A stretch of DNA of 34,699 bases from Bacteroidales bacterium (lineage in GTDB: Bacteria > Bacteroidota > Bacteroidia > Bacteroidales > UBA932), in NCBI GenBank assembly GCA_024694675.1, contig JAILJO010000047.1, forward strand, positions 1 through 34,699. Reading direction: 5' to 3'. The stretch's first letter is position 1; every line of letters starts with the position of its first letter. A program made the position numbers and the translations under genes. The notes beneath the pieces were generated by a model, which saw only the letters and a program-made list of their open reading frames with translations, ran no database searches and was not told the origin of the DNA. Positions 6,045 to 15,114 of this stretch are shown piece after piece.

Positions 6045-7274
6045 ATGATCACCACAAGACTCTACCTGGACACCCGGCAAAGCGCCGACCAGGAAGCACC
6101 GGCCCCCTTGAAACTTTCCATCTATTGGGACAAGGCCGAATCGTATCTGTTTACCGGCATCAAGCTGCCCCCCTCTCAATGGGACAAGAAAATGCGCCTT
6201 GCAAAGGACAAGGCCGTTCAGGTCTCAATATCTCGATTCAAAGTCAAGGTCGATACCCTCCTGGACGAGTGGCAGGAGGCCGGAAAGTTGGACGGCCTCA
6301 ACGCCTCAGAGATCCGGAGGAGGGTAGGGATGGAGTTGTCGCCGGATAAGGTCCGGAAGCAGCGCTTCCTTGCTTGGCTGCAGCAGTTCGGGTCCACCAG
6401 AAAGAAGCCGCGGACGAGGGAGATCTATCAGGCCACCGTAGACCGCATCAAGGCATTTGACCCTGGCGCCGAATTCCTGACCTTTGAGGATATCACCTTT
6501 GCCTGGCTGGACCGCTTTGACACCTTCCTTGCCCAGACAGCGCCCAAGAAGAATTCCCGCAACATCCACTTCCGCAACATCAAGGCCGCCTTTAAGAATG
6601 CGATGAAGAATGGCGTGACTACCTCATATCCTTTCTTCCAGTTCGAGATCCACCCGGAGCCCACGGACAAGAGAGACCTCACCGTTAACCAGATCCGGAA
6701 GCTGTTCAATGCCGAGGTGGAGCCCTGGCAGCAGAAATACGTGGACTTCTTCAAGATTTCCTTCATGCTCATCGCCATCAATACGGAGGATCTGATTCAC
6801 GCCACCGAAATCAATGACGGCCGCCTGGAGTATATTCGTGCTAAGACAGGCAAACCCTACAGTATCAAGGTTGAGCCGGAGTGTATGGAACTGATAGAGA
6901 AGTACCGTGGTGAGAAGTATCTCCTCAACATCCTGGACACATATTCCTGCACCCACAACTGGACCTCCCGGGTTGATAAGGCCCTCCACGAGATTTGCGA
7001 AAAGATTGACCTTCCCAAGAGGACTACGATGTATTGGGCCCGCCATAGTTGGAACACGATAGCCCAAAACGAGCTCGACATTCCTCAAGAGATCGCAGCT
7101 CGCGCACTCGGTCACGGAAAGAAGACCGTTAACGACATATACCTCAACTTCGACATCACAAAGATTGACCGCGCCAACCGTCAGGTGCTGGATTACATTC
7201 TCTATGACAAGAAGGCGGAGAATGTGTATGACCTCATCAAGCAGCTGAATGAGAAGATTGCCAAGCTGGCATGA
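6045..7274 (+). CDS. int: tyrosine recombinase / phage integrase (409 aa)
   Basis: Bacteroidetes-type N-terminal arm-binding and SAM-like domains; C-terminal WARHSWNTIAQNELDIPQEIAARALGHGKKTVNDIYLNF. Confidence 0.95.
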   Translation: MITTRLYLDTRQSADQEAPAPLKLSIYWDKAESYLFTGIKLPPSQWDKKMRLAKDKAVQVSISRFKVKVDTLLDEWQEAGKLDGLNASEIRRRVGMELSPDKVRKQRFLAWLQQFGSTRKKPRTREIYQATVDRIKAFDPGAEFLTFEDITFAWLDRFDTFLAQTAPKKNSRNIHFRNIKAAFKNAMKNGVTTSYPFFQFEIHPEPTDKRDLTVNQIRKLFNAEVEPWQQKYVDFFKISFMLIAINTEDLIHATEINDGRLEYIRAKTGKPYSIKVEPECMELIEKYRGEKYLLNILDTYSCTHNWTSRVDKALHEICEKIDLPKRTTMYWARHSWNTIAQNELDIPQEIAARALGHGKKTVNDIYLNFDITKIDRANRQVLDYILYDKKAENVYDLIKQLNEKIAKLA

Positions 7275-7355
7275 TTCATAGAAAAAGCCGCCGGCATCCA
7301 TAGGATTTCCGGCGACTCCATAAATTTGCCCGATTGGAAATAAAATGGCGTTTTA

Positions 7356-7406
7356 CGGCAATTTTATGTCAAATATCGGCAATTTTGATGCATAAGACGG
7401 CAATTT
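7356..7406. repeat. three CGGCAATTT(T) direct repeats with 21-bp period
   Basis: starts at 7356, 7377, 7398 in the int 3' convergent intergenic region. Confidence 0.6.
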
Positions 7407-7767
7407 ATACCGTTTCTCCAAGAATTTCCAGAGCTCTCGTCTTGGCGGCCTCGGCGAAGTCGTTGAAGTCACTGAACTCCGACGACTCGTCACCGGCGAG
7501 CTTGTGGCGGAAGATAGCCTCCGCCTCGTCCTGGGAATACCGGCTGCGGACGATGGCGTTCACGATGACCGCCTTGGTCACGGCCTCCTCAGCCTCAACC
7601 TCGGTGCGCTGGTAGCTGAAAATAGGATAGGAATCTTGAGTCTCCTCACCGGTGACCTCGTCCTTATGAGGAACGGTCTCCACGGACTCCTGCTCGTCAA
7701 AGTAGACGTAGACCTTACCGCCGACCCTGTCGACGGTTTTCTTTTCGGTAAATGTAAATCTTTCCAT
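7405..7767 (-). CDS. hypothetical protein (120 aa)
   Basis: intact acidic ORF directly downstream of the RT. Confidence 0.7.
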   Translation of the reverse strand: MERFTFTEKKTVDRVGGKVYVYFDEQESVETVPHKDEVTGEETQDSYPIFSYQRTEVEAEEAVTKAVIVNAIVRSRYSQDEAEAIFRHKLAGDESSEFSDFNDFAEAAKTRALEILGETV

Positions 7768-7771
7768 AGTA

Positions 7772-8944
7772 TTATTGGGGTTTAATGATTGCCTTTGTTA
7801 AGTCCGCCCTAAACTGAAAGAGGCGCCTGATATGCCCAGCCTCCATGATGGTGGGCAACGTGGCCCGGTACTCATCGAAATGCGACAGGTATCCAAGCCT
7901 TGAATTGAGTATCGAGAGAGCCCTGTCGATATCAACCGCCTTTCCCGCCGCAATGGCGGCGTCGAGCTCCCTGATGTAGATGCGAAACCTCTCCATGGAA
8001 TCATTCTTCGCATGACGGCGGTATGGTTTAATAACAGCACCAAGGAAGAAAGCCGGTTCTCTGGTACTGGTTATAGTAGTCTTGTTGGGATGGAGTCGTA
8101 GACTGAGTTCTCGGTCCAGGAATTCCCCGGCTCTTTCACGGCATTCCTCCAGATACCGGTAAGACCGATGCATGGCCTTACTGTCATCCACGTATCGGAC
8201 ATAATTCTTTATATGCAGAGACCTCTTCATAAACTGGTCGAAGGGGTTGAGGTAGATATTGCTGAAGAGTTGGTTTATCACATCTCCTATGGGAATACCT
8301 ACGCCCTGGGGCTGGAACCGTAGCGACTTCTCCGGGAGAACCAGCTGGATTCTCCCCGGATCTCCGTAGTAAACACATCCTTCCAAGGGGTCTCGTGAAA
8401 GGAAGGTGAAGATGAGATAGTCCGCGAATTCATAGTCTATCTCGTCAGGGAAGAGCTGGCGGTGTTTCCCAAGAGTCTCCCATGTGATATCGTACAGTTT
8501 CCCCCTGACGATAGACATGAAGTAGCCGGTGATATCAAGGTTGAGGATGTAGGCCTCATGGCGCCAGTTATCGGTCACGCTCCGAAGATGATGCTCGAAG
8601 CGCTCTATCCCGACAAGCGTCCCCTTACCGACCCTGCAGGAAAAGCTGTCATCTATGAAGTAGCGCTCGAAGATGGGCGCTATCATCATGAAGAGGACAT
8701 GGCTCACCACCCTGTCGCGGAATTGTGGGGCGAAGACTTCTCTTACGGTGGGGTTCAAGTTAACAAACCACTCCAGCGGTTGAGGCTTCCTCCGGCCTTC
8801 GTATAGTTCAGTGGAGAGCTCTTTCAGATTCTCCTCAAGGTGCATCTCAAACTCGAGCTGGGCAAGGGTCCCCCTCTCCTGCTTTCTGGCCTTGAAGTAA
8901 GCAAGGGTCGACAGCTCGTGTATTTGCCTGAAGGTGTATCTCAT
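7772..8944 (-). CDS. DGR reverse transcriptase (about 390 aa from MRYTFRQIHEL)
   Basis: RNYVRYVDD-type catalytic box (NYVRYVDDSKAM), GIPIGDVINQLFSN motif typical of DGR RTs, YILNLDITGYF; TR directly upstream. Confidence 0.95.
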   Translation of the reverse strand: MRYTFRQIHELSTLAYFKARKQERGTLAQLEFEMHLEENLKELSTELYEGRRKPQPLEWFVNLNPTVREVFAPQFRDRVVSHVLFMMIAPIFERYFIDDSFSCRVGKGTLVGIERFEHHLRSVTDNWRHEAYILNLDITGYFMSIVRGKLYDITWETLGKHRQLFPDEIDYEFADYLIFTFLSRDPLEGCVYYGDPGRIQLVLPEKSLRFQPQGVGIPIGDVINQLFSNIYLNPFDQFMKRSLHIKNYVRYVDDSKAMHRSYRYLEECRERAGEFLDRELSLRLHPNKTTITSTREPAFFLGAVIKPYRRHAKNDSMERFRIYIRELDAAIAAGKAVDIDRALSILNSRLGYLSHFDEYRATLPTIMEAGHIRRLFQFRADLTKAIIKPQ

Positions 8945-8976
8945 CTGTAAAAAAGAATCCAGGTGCCTTTCCGATG

Positions 8977-9158
8977 CTCGGACGGGCCACACCCCGAAAC
9001 CGTTCGCGCGGTTGTTGTTGTTCAGCGGGTTCACGTTGCCGGAATTGAAGTTCAAGTTCCGGGCGTTCGTCTGCGAGTTCGGCGCAAACGCCCACCAGTT
9101 GCCGTTGCTCCCGACATTGTTCAAGCCACCGGAGGTGCGATTCCGGTTGCCGGAGGCC
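8977..9158 (-). repeat. DGR template repeat TR
   Basis: 182-bp near-repeat of 9981-10162; coding-strand Asn-rich PLNNNNRANGFGVWPVR (AAC codons); mismatches only at adenines. Confidence 0.95.
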
Positions 9159-9359
9159 TGCCTGTTGAGCGGTCCGTTTGCTGAGTGCGAGGCCGGGAGC
9201 GCATAGCTGACGGCCATACAAACTTCCAGGGCCAGAAAAAGACACAGCCCCTTCTGGAATATCCCACGGAGCCAGATGCGCCATTGTGGGGTAGACCGCT
9301 GAATTGGAAAGGTCTGCACGGACGGTTGCGAATGACCGCAGGACCGCTCCGTTCTCTGC

Positions 9360-9764
9360 CTATTTAGCACCTGGATTGTCATCTTTATTGTTATGTATTT
9401 CGGACGATTTCCAAAGGTCCAGCTGGCGCATGACGTCAGCTTCAAGGTCACAAACAGCATGAAAGCCGGATGGTTTCATTCCGCCGGCATCGCTGACTAC
9501 TCTCGCAACGACGCAAACCCTCCGCATTATCCGGCGAGCCTCGTCAATAAACGCTCTTCTTTCCCGGCTGCCGGCAATCTCCTGATCGGCAAAGGCAATG
9601 TTCACCATTACCTCCATTATAAGCCCTATGGCATCCGCAACCATTCCGTATTTAATGGCGCGGGGCGCCTTGGCGGTGCTCGCCTGGTACTGCAGTAGGA
9701 GAAGCCTGGCGCGGTGGTAAACCGGAGGCATTTTCTGCATCCATGATTTACTTCTCCGCGCCAT
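9360..9764 (-). CDS. avd: Avd-like DGR accessory variability determinant (134 aa)
   Basis: small, basic, predicted all-helical ORF between target gene and TR/RT; size and position fit Avd; family call by eye. Confidence 0.65.
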   Translation of the reverse strand: MARRSKSWMQKMPPVYHRARLLLLQYQASTAKAPRAIKYGMVADAIGLIMEVMVNIAFADQEIAGSRERRAFIDEARRIMRRVCVVARVVSDAGGMKPSGFHAVCDLEADVMRQLDLWKSSEIHNNKDDNPGAK

Positions 9765-9912
9765 CCTTCTTCTCCTTCAGCTGCCGCAAAAAGTCCATGC
9801 ATTCCATGGGCGTCTTCCCCGCAAGGTCAAACTCCCTGAGGGCCCGGCGAAGCTCTCCTTCGCACAGGCCCACGCAAATGACGGACTTTTTGACTATTAT
9901 TTTGGTTCCCAT
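9748..9912 (-). CDS. small ORF of 54 aa between target 1 and avd (MGTKIIVKKSVICVGLCEGELRRALREFDLAGKTPMECMDFLRQLKEKKDGAEK)
   Basis: manual translation; overlaps the avd start; not in the supplied ORF track. Confidence 0.6.
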   Translation of the reverse strand: MGTKIIVKKSVICVGLCEGELRRALREFDLAGKTPMECMDFLRQLKEKKDGAEK

Positions 9913-9931
9913 TTTGCCGAACACTTTGGAA

Positions 9932-9958
9932 GTGTCGCCTCCTCAGACGAGGCGACAC
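9932..9958 (-). promoter_or_regulatory. DGR target-recognition hairpin downstream of VR1
   Basis: GTGTCGCCTC-CTCAGAC-GAGGCGACAC perfect 10-bp stem; identical to 3255-3281. Confidence 0.85.
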
Positions 9959-9975
9959 GTTTCAGGTATTAAATA

Positions 9976-12636
9976 TTATTCTCGGACGGGCCACACCCCG
10001 AAACCGAGCGCGCGGTAGTTGTCGTTCAGCGGGTGCACGTAGCCGGAACCGAAGAGCAAGCCCCGGGCGCTCGTCTGCGAGCTCGGCGCAAACGCCCACC
10101 AGTAGCCGCCGCTCCCGACACTGTACAAGCCACCGGAGGTGCGATTCCGGTAGCCGGAGGCCGGGAAGAAGATGCCCTCGGTGTCGCCGGAGTTCTTCTT
10201 GAACTTCCAACCTGCGTCGAAGCTGCCAATGACATTGAACTGCTCCGCCGTGGAGGTGTTGGAGCCCGTTGAGGTGAAGCCGGTGGCGAAGCGGCCAGCG
10301 GGGACGGACCATCCGTTCGGTGTAGGATCGTAGATGGTCTTGATGTGCGTGGCCTGGTCGTCCGCGAGAGAGCTGGAAGTTGTCTCAGCGGCGTTCCAGA
10401 AGTTATTGAACCAGGCAAGGTTATTCCAGTTGTAGTTCGTGGCGTCATACTCAAGGAAGAACTTGTCCGGCATCTTGATGGCGTTTGCCACCGAGCGGAC
10501 AGTCCCGCCAGCATCAGAGTCATCGGCTACACCGTAAGTCCCGATAGAGACGGAGTTGCCGGAAATGTCGTAGAGTGTCATGGCGCTCGTAGAGTTATAC
10601 GCCGCTGCGTATCCCAGCAGATCCTTACGACCCCACTGGAAGAAAGGTACCACATAACGCGTGTGATCTACGTTCCAGATGGCGCCGAAAGGTACGCCCA
10701 TGAGATTGTACTTCACGCCAGTGTAGTTAGTGATGACGACCGGCTCGATATCGTCAACGGTCATCCATATTGCCCAGCTCCACATGATGTCACCATTCTC
10801 ATCCTTGACGCAGAGGACGGCGGTGCCGTTCGTTGCAGGGACGGAAGCGACGGTGAAGGTGAGATATTTGCAGTCGACGCCCTCGCTGATTCCAACGCTG
10901 GAGATCATACCTTGGGCGGTCTGCCACAGAAGGGCTGCAGAACCGGCTGCGCATCCGGCGTTCTTCTCGATATACGGAGACTCGATTGCGTTCCCGAGAT
11001 GGTTGACGAAGTCCGCCGTATAGGTACTTCCCTGGCGCGTGTACGCCTTGGCATTCACCTCGCCCTTGTCGATACCGTTACCGTAGACCAGGGGAATACG
11101 ATAGACGCCGGCATTGCGGACGATATAGGAGTTCGCCGTGGACCTGAGAAGGAGCGGCTTGCCGGTCTTGGAATCAATGAAGGACAGATCCTGACCGAAG
11201 GCGTTGGATTCGAGGGCACGGATGTGCTCCGTGTTATCGGCAATGGCCTCCTCAAGCGGTTCCATCTTCTTGTCGATACCGCCGTTGACCAGGGCTGCGA
11301 CCGTGTCGGGGTAACCCTGCGCATAGCGCATGGTGACATCAGCGCTGCCAATAACGCCGTCGAGGTAGACGAGACCCCAGTCTTCGATAGCCATCTGGGT
11401 ATCCAGGGTTACGAGACCGGTGACGACGGTCGCCAGCTCATAATAGAGATACTCGCTGGTTGCAGTGGCACTCTCGTCGGTATAGGAGACTGTCGTACCC
11501 TCAACCGCGAGGGAGAGGTTACCGCATTTGACAACGCTACCGGGCTTCATGCCGGAGATGGTAGCCTGGTGGGTGTAGGTCTGCGTCTCGCCTTCCTCAA
11601 CCTCATCGGGAGTGGTCGTCCATGTGGGAGCAACCCTGTCGCAAGCGCGGGTCCACATTACCTGGGTTGAAGAGTAGCGCTCGAGGAAGTCCACGGAATT
11701 GCCTACCACAAGCAGCTTGCCGAAGGCGTGGACCGTGTTAATGATGCTGGAGAGGGAGACGCTTGAACCAGCGTCACCGGCGGCGTCAGGGGCAATATAC
11801 TCGTCGTAACGACGGCTCCAGCCGATATGGGCGCAGGTGGTGCCATAGGTGATGCCGCTCACGATGAGATAGCCGATGCCGGTGGGGTTATAGAACCGGT
11901 ATCCGTTGGAGTTGGTGTAAGGGCACTCAACGCCATCGCTCACCGATTCGGGTACTCCGGAGGACAGGGCCTTGAACCTCACGGTGGGGGTAAGGTTTTC
12001 ACCGGCAGAGTTGGTGAAGAGGATGCCATTGGGCTTCTCTGCAGAACCGAAGGCTCCGAAAGGAAGGGCGGGTACCAGGAAATAGTAACCGTCACCCACG
12101 GAGGCAGCGTTACGTAGAAGGTTAAAGCCCGATGCCCTCAGGGCGCTCGCATAGAACGTTTCCTTGGGGACGAGGCCGATGAGGATGGCTCCGGCGGAGC
12201 TGTCGATGGAGTTATCTCCAGCGGTAGTCTGGACCTGCTCGCTGAAGGTATCCTCAACAGAGAGATTCCCTCGGTCATTCCAGGATGTGAGATTGTCAGC
12301 CAGAGCGGCGGTGACCCCTCCGTTCTCGATAGCGGCCTTCAGTTCTCCGATGGCTTCCTCGAGGCTGTATTCCTCAACCTCGGCAGAATTCCAGTCTCCG
12401 GCAGCATGATCGGCGATAAACTTCCAGAGCTTGCGGTCGTAGAAGACCTTGTCCCCGACGCTGTAGGCCGAGACGGTAGTGAATGCAGGGTAGCCGAGTG
12501 CGTTGCGCTCTACAAGCACCTGCAGGGAGGCGGACAAACCCCGGTTGCGGGCCTCGTCAAGCACCGCGGCAGAGCAGGTATTCGGGGCGATCTTATTGCC
12601 CTGATAGTCCTTCAAGTTTCCTTGTCTTGTACTCAT
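9976..12636 (-). CDS. DGR target protein 1: receptor-binding/tail fibre-like protein with C-terminal variable C-type lectin domain (886 aa)
   Basis: sits among tail genes; C-terminus PASGYRNRTSGGLYSVGSGGYWWAFAPSSQTSARGLLFGSGYVHPLNDNYRALGFGVWPVRE aligns with TR translation. Confidence 0.9.
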   Translation of the reverse strand: MSTRQGNLKDYQGNKIAPNTCSAAVLDEARNRGLSASLQVLVERNALGYPAFTTVSAYSVGDKVFYDRKLWKFIADHAAGDWNSAEVEEYSLEEAIGELKAAIENGGVTAALADNLTSWNDRGNLSVEDTFSEQVQTTAGDNSIDSSAGAILIGLVPKETFYASALRASGFNLLRNAASVGDGYYFLVPALPFGAFGSAEKPNGILFTNSAGENLTPTVRFKALSSGVPESVSDGVECPYTNSNGYRFYNPTGIGYLIVSGITYGTTCAHIGWSRRYDEYIAPDAAGDAGSSVSLSSIINTVHAFGKLLVVGNSVDFLERYSSTQVMWTRACDRVAPTWTTTPDEVEEGETQTYTHQATISGMKPGSVVKCGNLSLAVEGTTVSYTDESATATSEYLYYELATVVTGLVTLDTQMAIEDWGLVYLDGVIGSADVTMRYAQGYPDTVAALVNGGIDKKMEPLEEAIADNTEHIRALESNAFGQDLSFIDSKTGKPLLLRSTANSYIVRNAGVYRIPLVYGNGIDKGEVNAKAYTRQGSTYTADFVNHLGNAIESPYIEKNAGCAAGSAALLWQTAQGMISSVGISEGVDCKYLTFTVASVPATNGTAVLCVKDENGDIMWSWAIWMTVDDIEPVVITNYTGVKYNLMGVPFGAIWNVDHTRYVVPFFQWGRKDLLGYAAAYNSTSAMTLYDISGNSVSIGTYGVADDSDAGGTVRSVANAIKMPDKFFLEYDATNYNWNNLAWFNNFWNAAETTSSSLADDQATHIKTIYDPTPNGWSVPAGRFATGFTSTGSNTSTAEQFNVIGSFDAGWKFKKNSGDTEGIFFPASGYRNRTSGGLYSVGSGGYWWAFAPSSQTSARGLLFGSGYVHPLNDNYRALGFGVWPVRE
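9981..10162 (-). repeat. DGR variable repeat VR1
   Basis: 182-bp ungapped match to TR with 20 mismatches, all at TR adenines. Confidence 0.97.
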
Positions 12637-12679
12637 ATTTTTAACGTTAAAAAGGTAAATGTCTTATGTCTTTTTCCCC

Positions 12680-14368
12680 TTAATCGAATAGACTGGAAAG
12701 GTTGTTGTTTTCTTCAAAGAAAACGCCCTGACCCTCCAGGGCCTCACCCATAGTCTTGGCATAGTCGCCCGCGCTGTTGGCATAACCTGCAGCGGCGGTG
12801 GCTGCAGCCCCAGCCTCGCTGGCTGTCTCTGCTGCATTCTCCGCGGCGGCGGCCTTCTGGTTGGCAAGGATGGCGGCGTGTTCGGCGGCATCGGCATTGG
12901 AAAGCGCCTCGACTGCGGCGTGTTCGGCGGCATCAGCCCCGGCATTGGCCCTGCTGGCGGCGGCATTGGCTGCGTCTGCAGCATCCTGGGCGCCGATGAG
13001 CTGGGCAAGCAGCGTCTCACACTGGCCCTTCACTGAGATCATATCCTCCAGCGCCTGGTACACACGCTGCAGGGCGGCGGTGTATTCGTTAAGCAGCTGG
13101 GCGTCCGCAGGGGATTCCTCGTCCTCCAGAGTGATGGCGGCCTCCTCGGTGGCGGTGAAGCGGTCGTTGAGGGATTCAAAGCTCCCCTTGGCGCCGTCAA
13201 TCTGGTCCTTGGCATAGTCTCCCTGCTGCTTGGCGTAGTCGCCTTGAGTGTCGGCATATCCGGCCTTTGTGTTGGCCAGATCCGCCGCATTGTTGGCGGC
13301 GGTGGTTGCCGTGGCGGCATAGCCTGCTGCACTGGTTGCGCTCTGTGCCGCATCTGAGGCGGCTGTTGCCTGAAGGAGAGCCTGGGCGGCTGCAGCTGCG
13401 GCATCAAGAGCCTTGGAGGCGGCGTTGCCCGCTGCGGCTACAGCTTGTGAAGAGGCATTGTCCGCAGCGGTGGCCATTCTCCGGGCATTCTCTGTTGCCT
13501 CAATGGCGCCCTCAATGGCGGCAAGGCAAGCGGCGGCAGCCTGGTCGGCGGCATCCCTTGCGGTCTCGGTGGAATCCTTCACGGCCAGCAGGTCCTCTAT
13601 AGCCTGATAGGCCCGCTGCAAGCATTCCATGTATTCGTTAAGCAACTGGGCGTCTTCCGGAGTCTCTTCCTCCTCCAGGGTGACAGAAACCTCGTCCACG
13701 TGATTGAAGCGGTCGTTGAGGGATTCGTAGTCCCCCTTGGCGCCGTCAATCTGGTCCTTGGCATAGTCTCCCTGCTGCTTGGCGTAGTCTCCCCGGTCCT
13801 GCGCATAGCCGGCCTTCTGGTTGGCGAGGGTGGCGGCATCATCGGCCAGCCCCGCCTTGGTGTTGGCAAGGGTGGCGGCGTCGGTGGCTGCACCGGCTGC
13901 CGTGGTGGCATCGTCCGCTGCGTCATTGGCGGCATCTGCGGCCTCCAGGGCCTCGCGGATGGCGGCGGCCAGGATGGAAGCGTCCACATCGGCCACGTCG
14001 ATGTCCACCTCAACGGTCTCGTCCTCAACGGAAGTGGTGCCGGAGGTCTCGTCCGTGGTGGCTACGAAGGCGAATGCTTTCTTGTCATAGGTGGCCTGCT
14101 GCTCGTCATAGACCGCCGTGATCACGAGGGTCTGCACCCCCAACCACTGGTGCTCGTCGGCATCGTAATGACAGAGGAGGTTTTCGGAGTCCAGCGGGTC
14201 TATCTCCACGGTGCACTTGCCGGCGATCTGCCGTTGCGCCTCGGAGTAGATGTAGGCTTTGATTTCGGAGAGCGTGGACCAGTCGATATGGACGCCGCTG
14301 TCCGTGAGGGTGGCCCGGATGTTCACGTCAGTTCCCTGGCGAATGTTGGGAATTTGAATGGTAGGCAT
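12680..14368 (-). CDS. baseplate upper protein-like, long Ala-rich coiled coil (562 aa)
   Basis: N-terminal BppU-like IRATLTDSGVHIDWSTLSEIKAYIYSE...; Ala-rich heptads; internal duplication. Confidence 0.75.
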   Translation of the reverse strand: MPTIQIPNIRQGTDVNIRATLTDSGVHIDWSTLSEIKAYIYSEAQRQIAGKCTVEIDPLDSENLLCHYDADEHQWLGVQTLVITAVYDEQQATYDKKAFAFVATTDETSGTTSVEDETVEVDIDVADVDASILAAAIREALEAADAANDAADDATTAAGAATDAATLANTKAGLADDAATLANQKAGYAQDRGDYAKQQGDYAKDQIDGAKGDYESLNDRFNHVDEVSVTLEEEETPEDAQLLNEYMECLQRAYQAIEDLLAVKDSTETARDAADQAAAACLAAIEGAIEATENARRMATAADNASSQAVAAAGNAASKALDAAAAAAQALLQATAASDAAQSATSAAGYAATATTAANNAADLANTKAGYADTQGDYAKQQGDYAKDQIDGAKGSFESLNDRFTATEEAAITLEDEESPADAQLLNEYTAALQRVYQALEDMISVKGQCETLLAQLIGAQDAADAANAAASRANAGADAAEHAAVEALSNADAAEHAAILANQKAAAAENAAETASEAGAAATAAAGYANSAGDYAKTMGEALEGQGVFFEENNNLSSLFD

Positions 14369-14380
14369 AGTCGGAAAGTA

Positions 14381-14653
14381 TTAGAACCACCACATATTCA
14401 GGAGGACGAAGGACTGCGCCAGAAGACCGCCGAGGCAAGTAGCGGCAAAGTCCCACCATTCCCACTGATCCGTGGTCCACTGGTCGAAGAACTCCTTGAT
14501 GAATCCCGCAAAGATGGCGGGCACGATGACTGCCTTCATCCCCAGCGCAAGGCCGAAGAAGGCGGCAATGATGAAACCGGCTACAAAGTGCAGTTTCTTG
14601 TCGACAGGGATTCCCAGAATCCAAGCGATGATCTTATCCCATATCTTTCTCAT
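14381..14653 (-). CDS. membrane protein, holin-like (90 aa from MRKIWDK)
   Basis: KKLHFVAGFIIAAFFGLALGMKAVIVPAIFAGFIKEFFDQ; TM segments, in the lysis region. Confidence 0.6.
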   Translation of the reverse strand: MRKIWDKIIAWILGIPVDKKLHFVAGFIIAAFFGLALGMKAVIVPAIFAGFIKEFFDQWTTDQWEWWDFAATCLGGLLAQSFVLLNMWWF

Positions 14654-15114
14654 ATCTTGAAAATTTGATTGTTTTTTCTGCGGACCAGAAGGACGATGCA
14701 TACTGCAAGAGCCCCCACAAGCCAAGGAAATGCCCCGATTTCGGCCTTTCTTACCGCGGATAGGGGTTTCTCTACCTCAACGGTGCGGATGCTCTCCACG
14801 GCCACGGAATCAATGCGGACCTTGTAGAAGGTGTCCACCTTCACGCGGTCTCTCCAGCGCCACTTCTCCACGTACTTATAGACCGTATCGCCCTTCTCCT
14901 TGATGAAGATGGAATCACGGTCATAGAACCGCACCGAATCCCTCACCACCACTATCACTGAATCATGCTGGACTTGCTGGCCGTGATGCAGATACTCCCA
15001 CGCCTTGGGATTGCATCCGGTAAGAAGCAGCAGCGCAACGATAATGGCGGCCGCCAGGGGAAGAAGGTTCTCCCACGGCTGACGATCCTGCGGATATTGG
15101 CTCTGTGCGCTCAT
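14650..15114 (-). CDS. spanin-like membrane protein (from MSAQSQ)
   Basis: N-terminal TM/lipobox-like LLLLTGC, periplasmic charged region, C-terminal TM. Confidence 0.5.
   Translation of the reverse strand: MSAQSQYPQDRQPWENLLPLAAAIIVALLLLTGCNPKAWEYLHHGQQVQHDSVIVVVRDSVRFYDRDSIFIKEKGDTVYKYVEKWRWRDRVKVDTFYKVRIDSVAVESIRTVEVEKPLSAVRKAEIGAFPWLVGALAVCIVLLVRRKNNQIFKI

Noticed and set aside
8945-9460. N-terminal extension of the 562-aa RT ORF as real protein
   Set aside because: The extension contains the TR and has no RT-related content; the RT domain starts naturally at MRYTFRQIHEL (8944). Kept only as a low-level observation.
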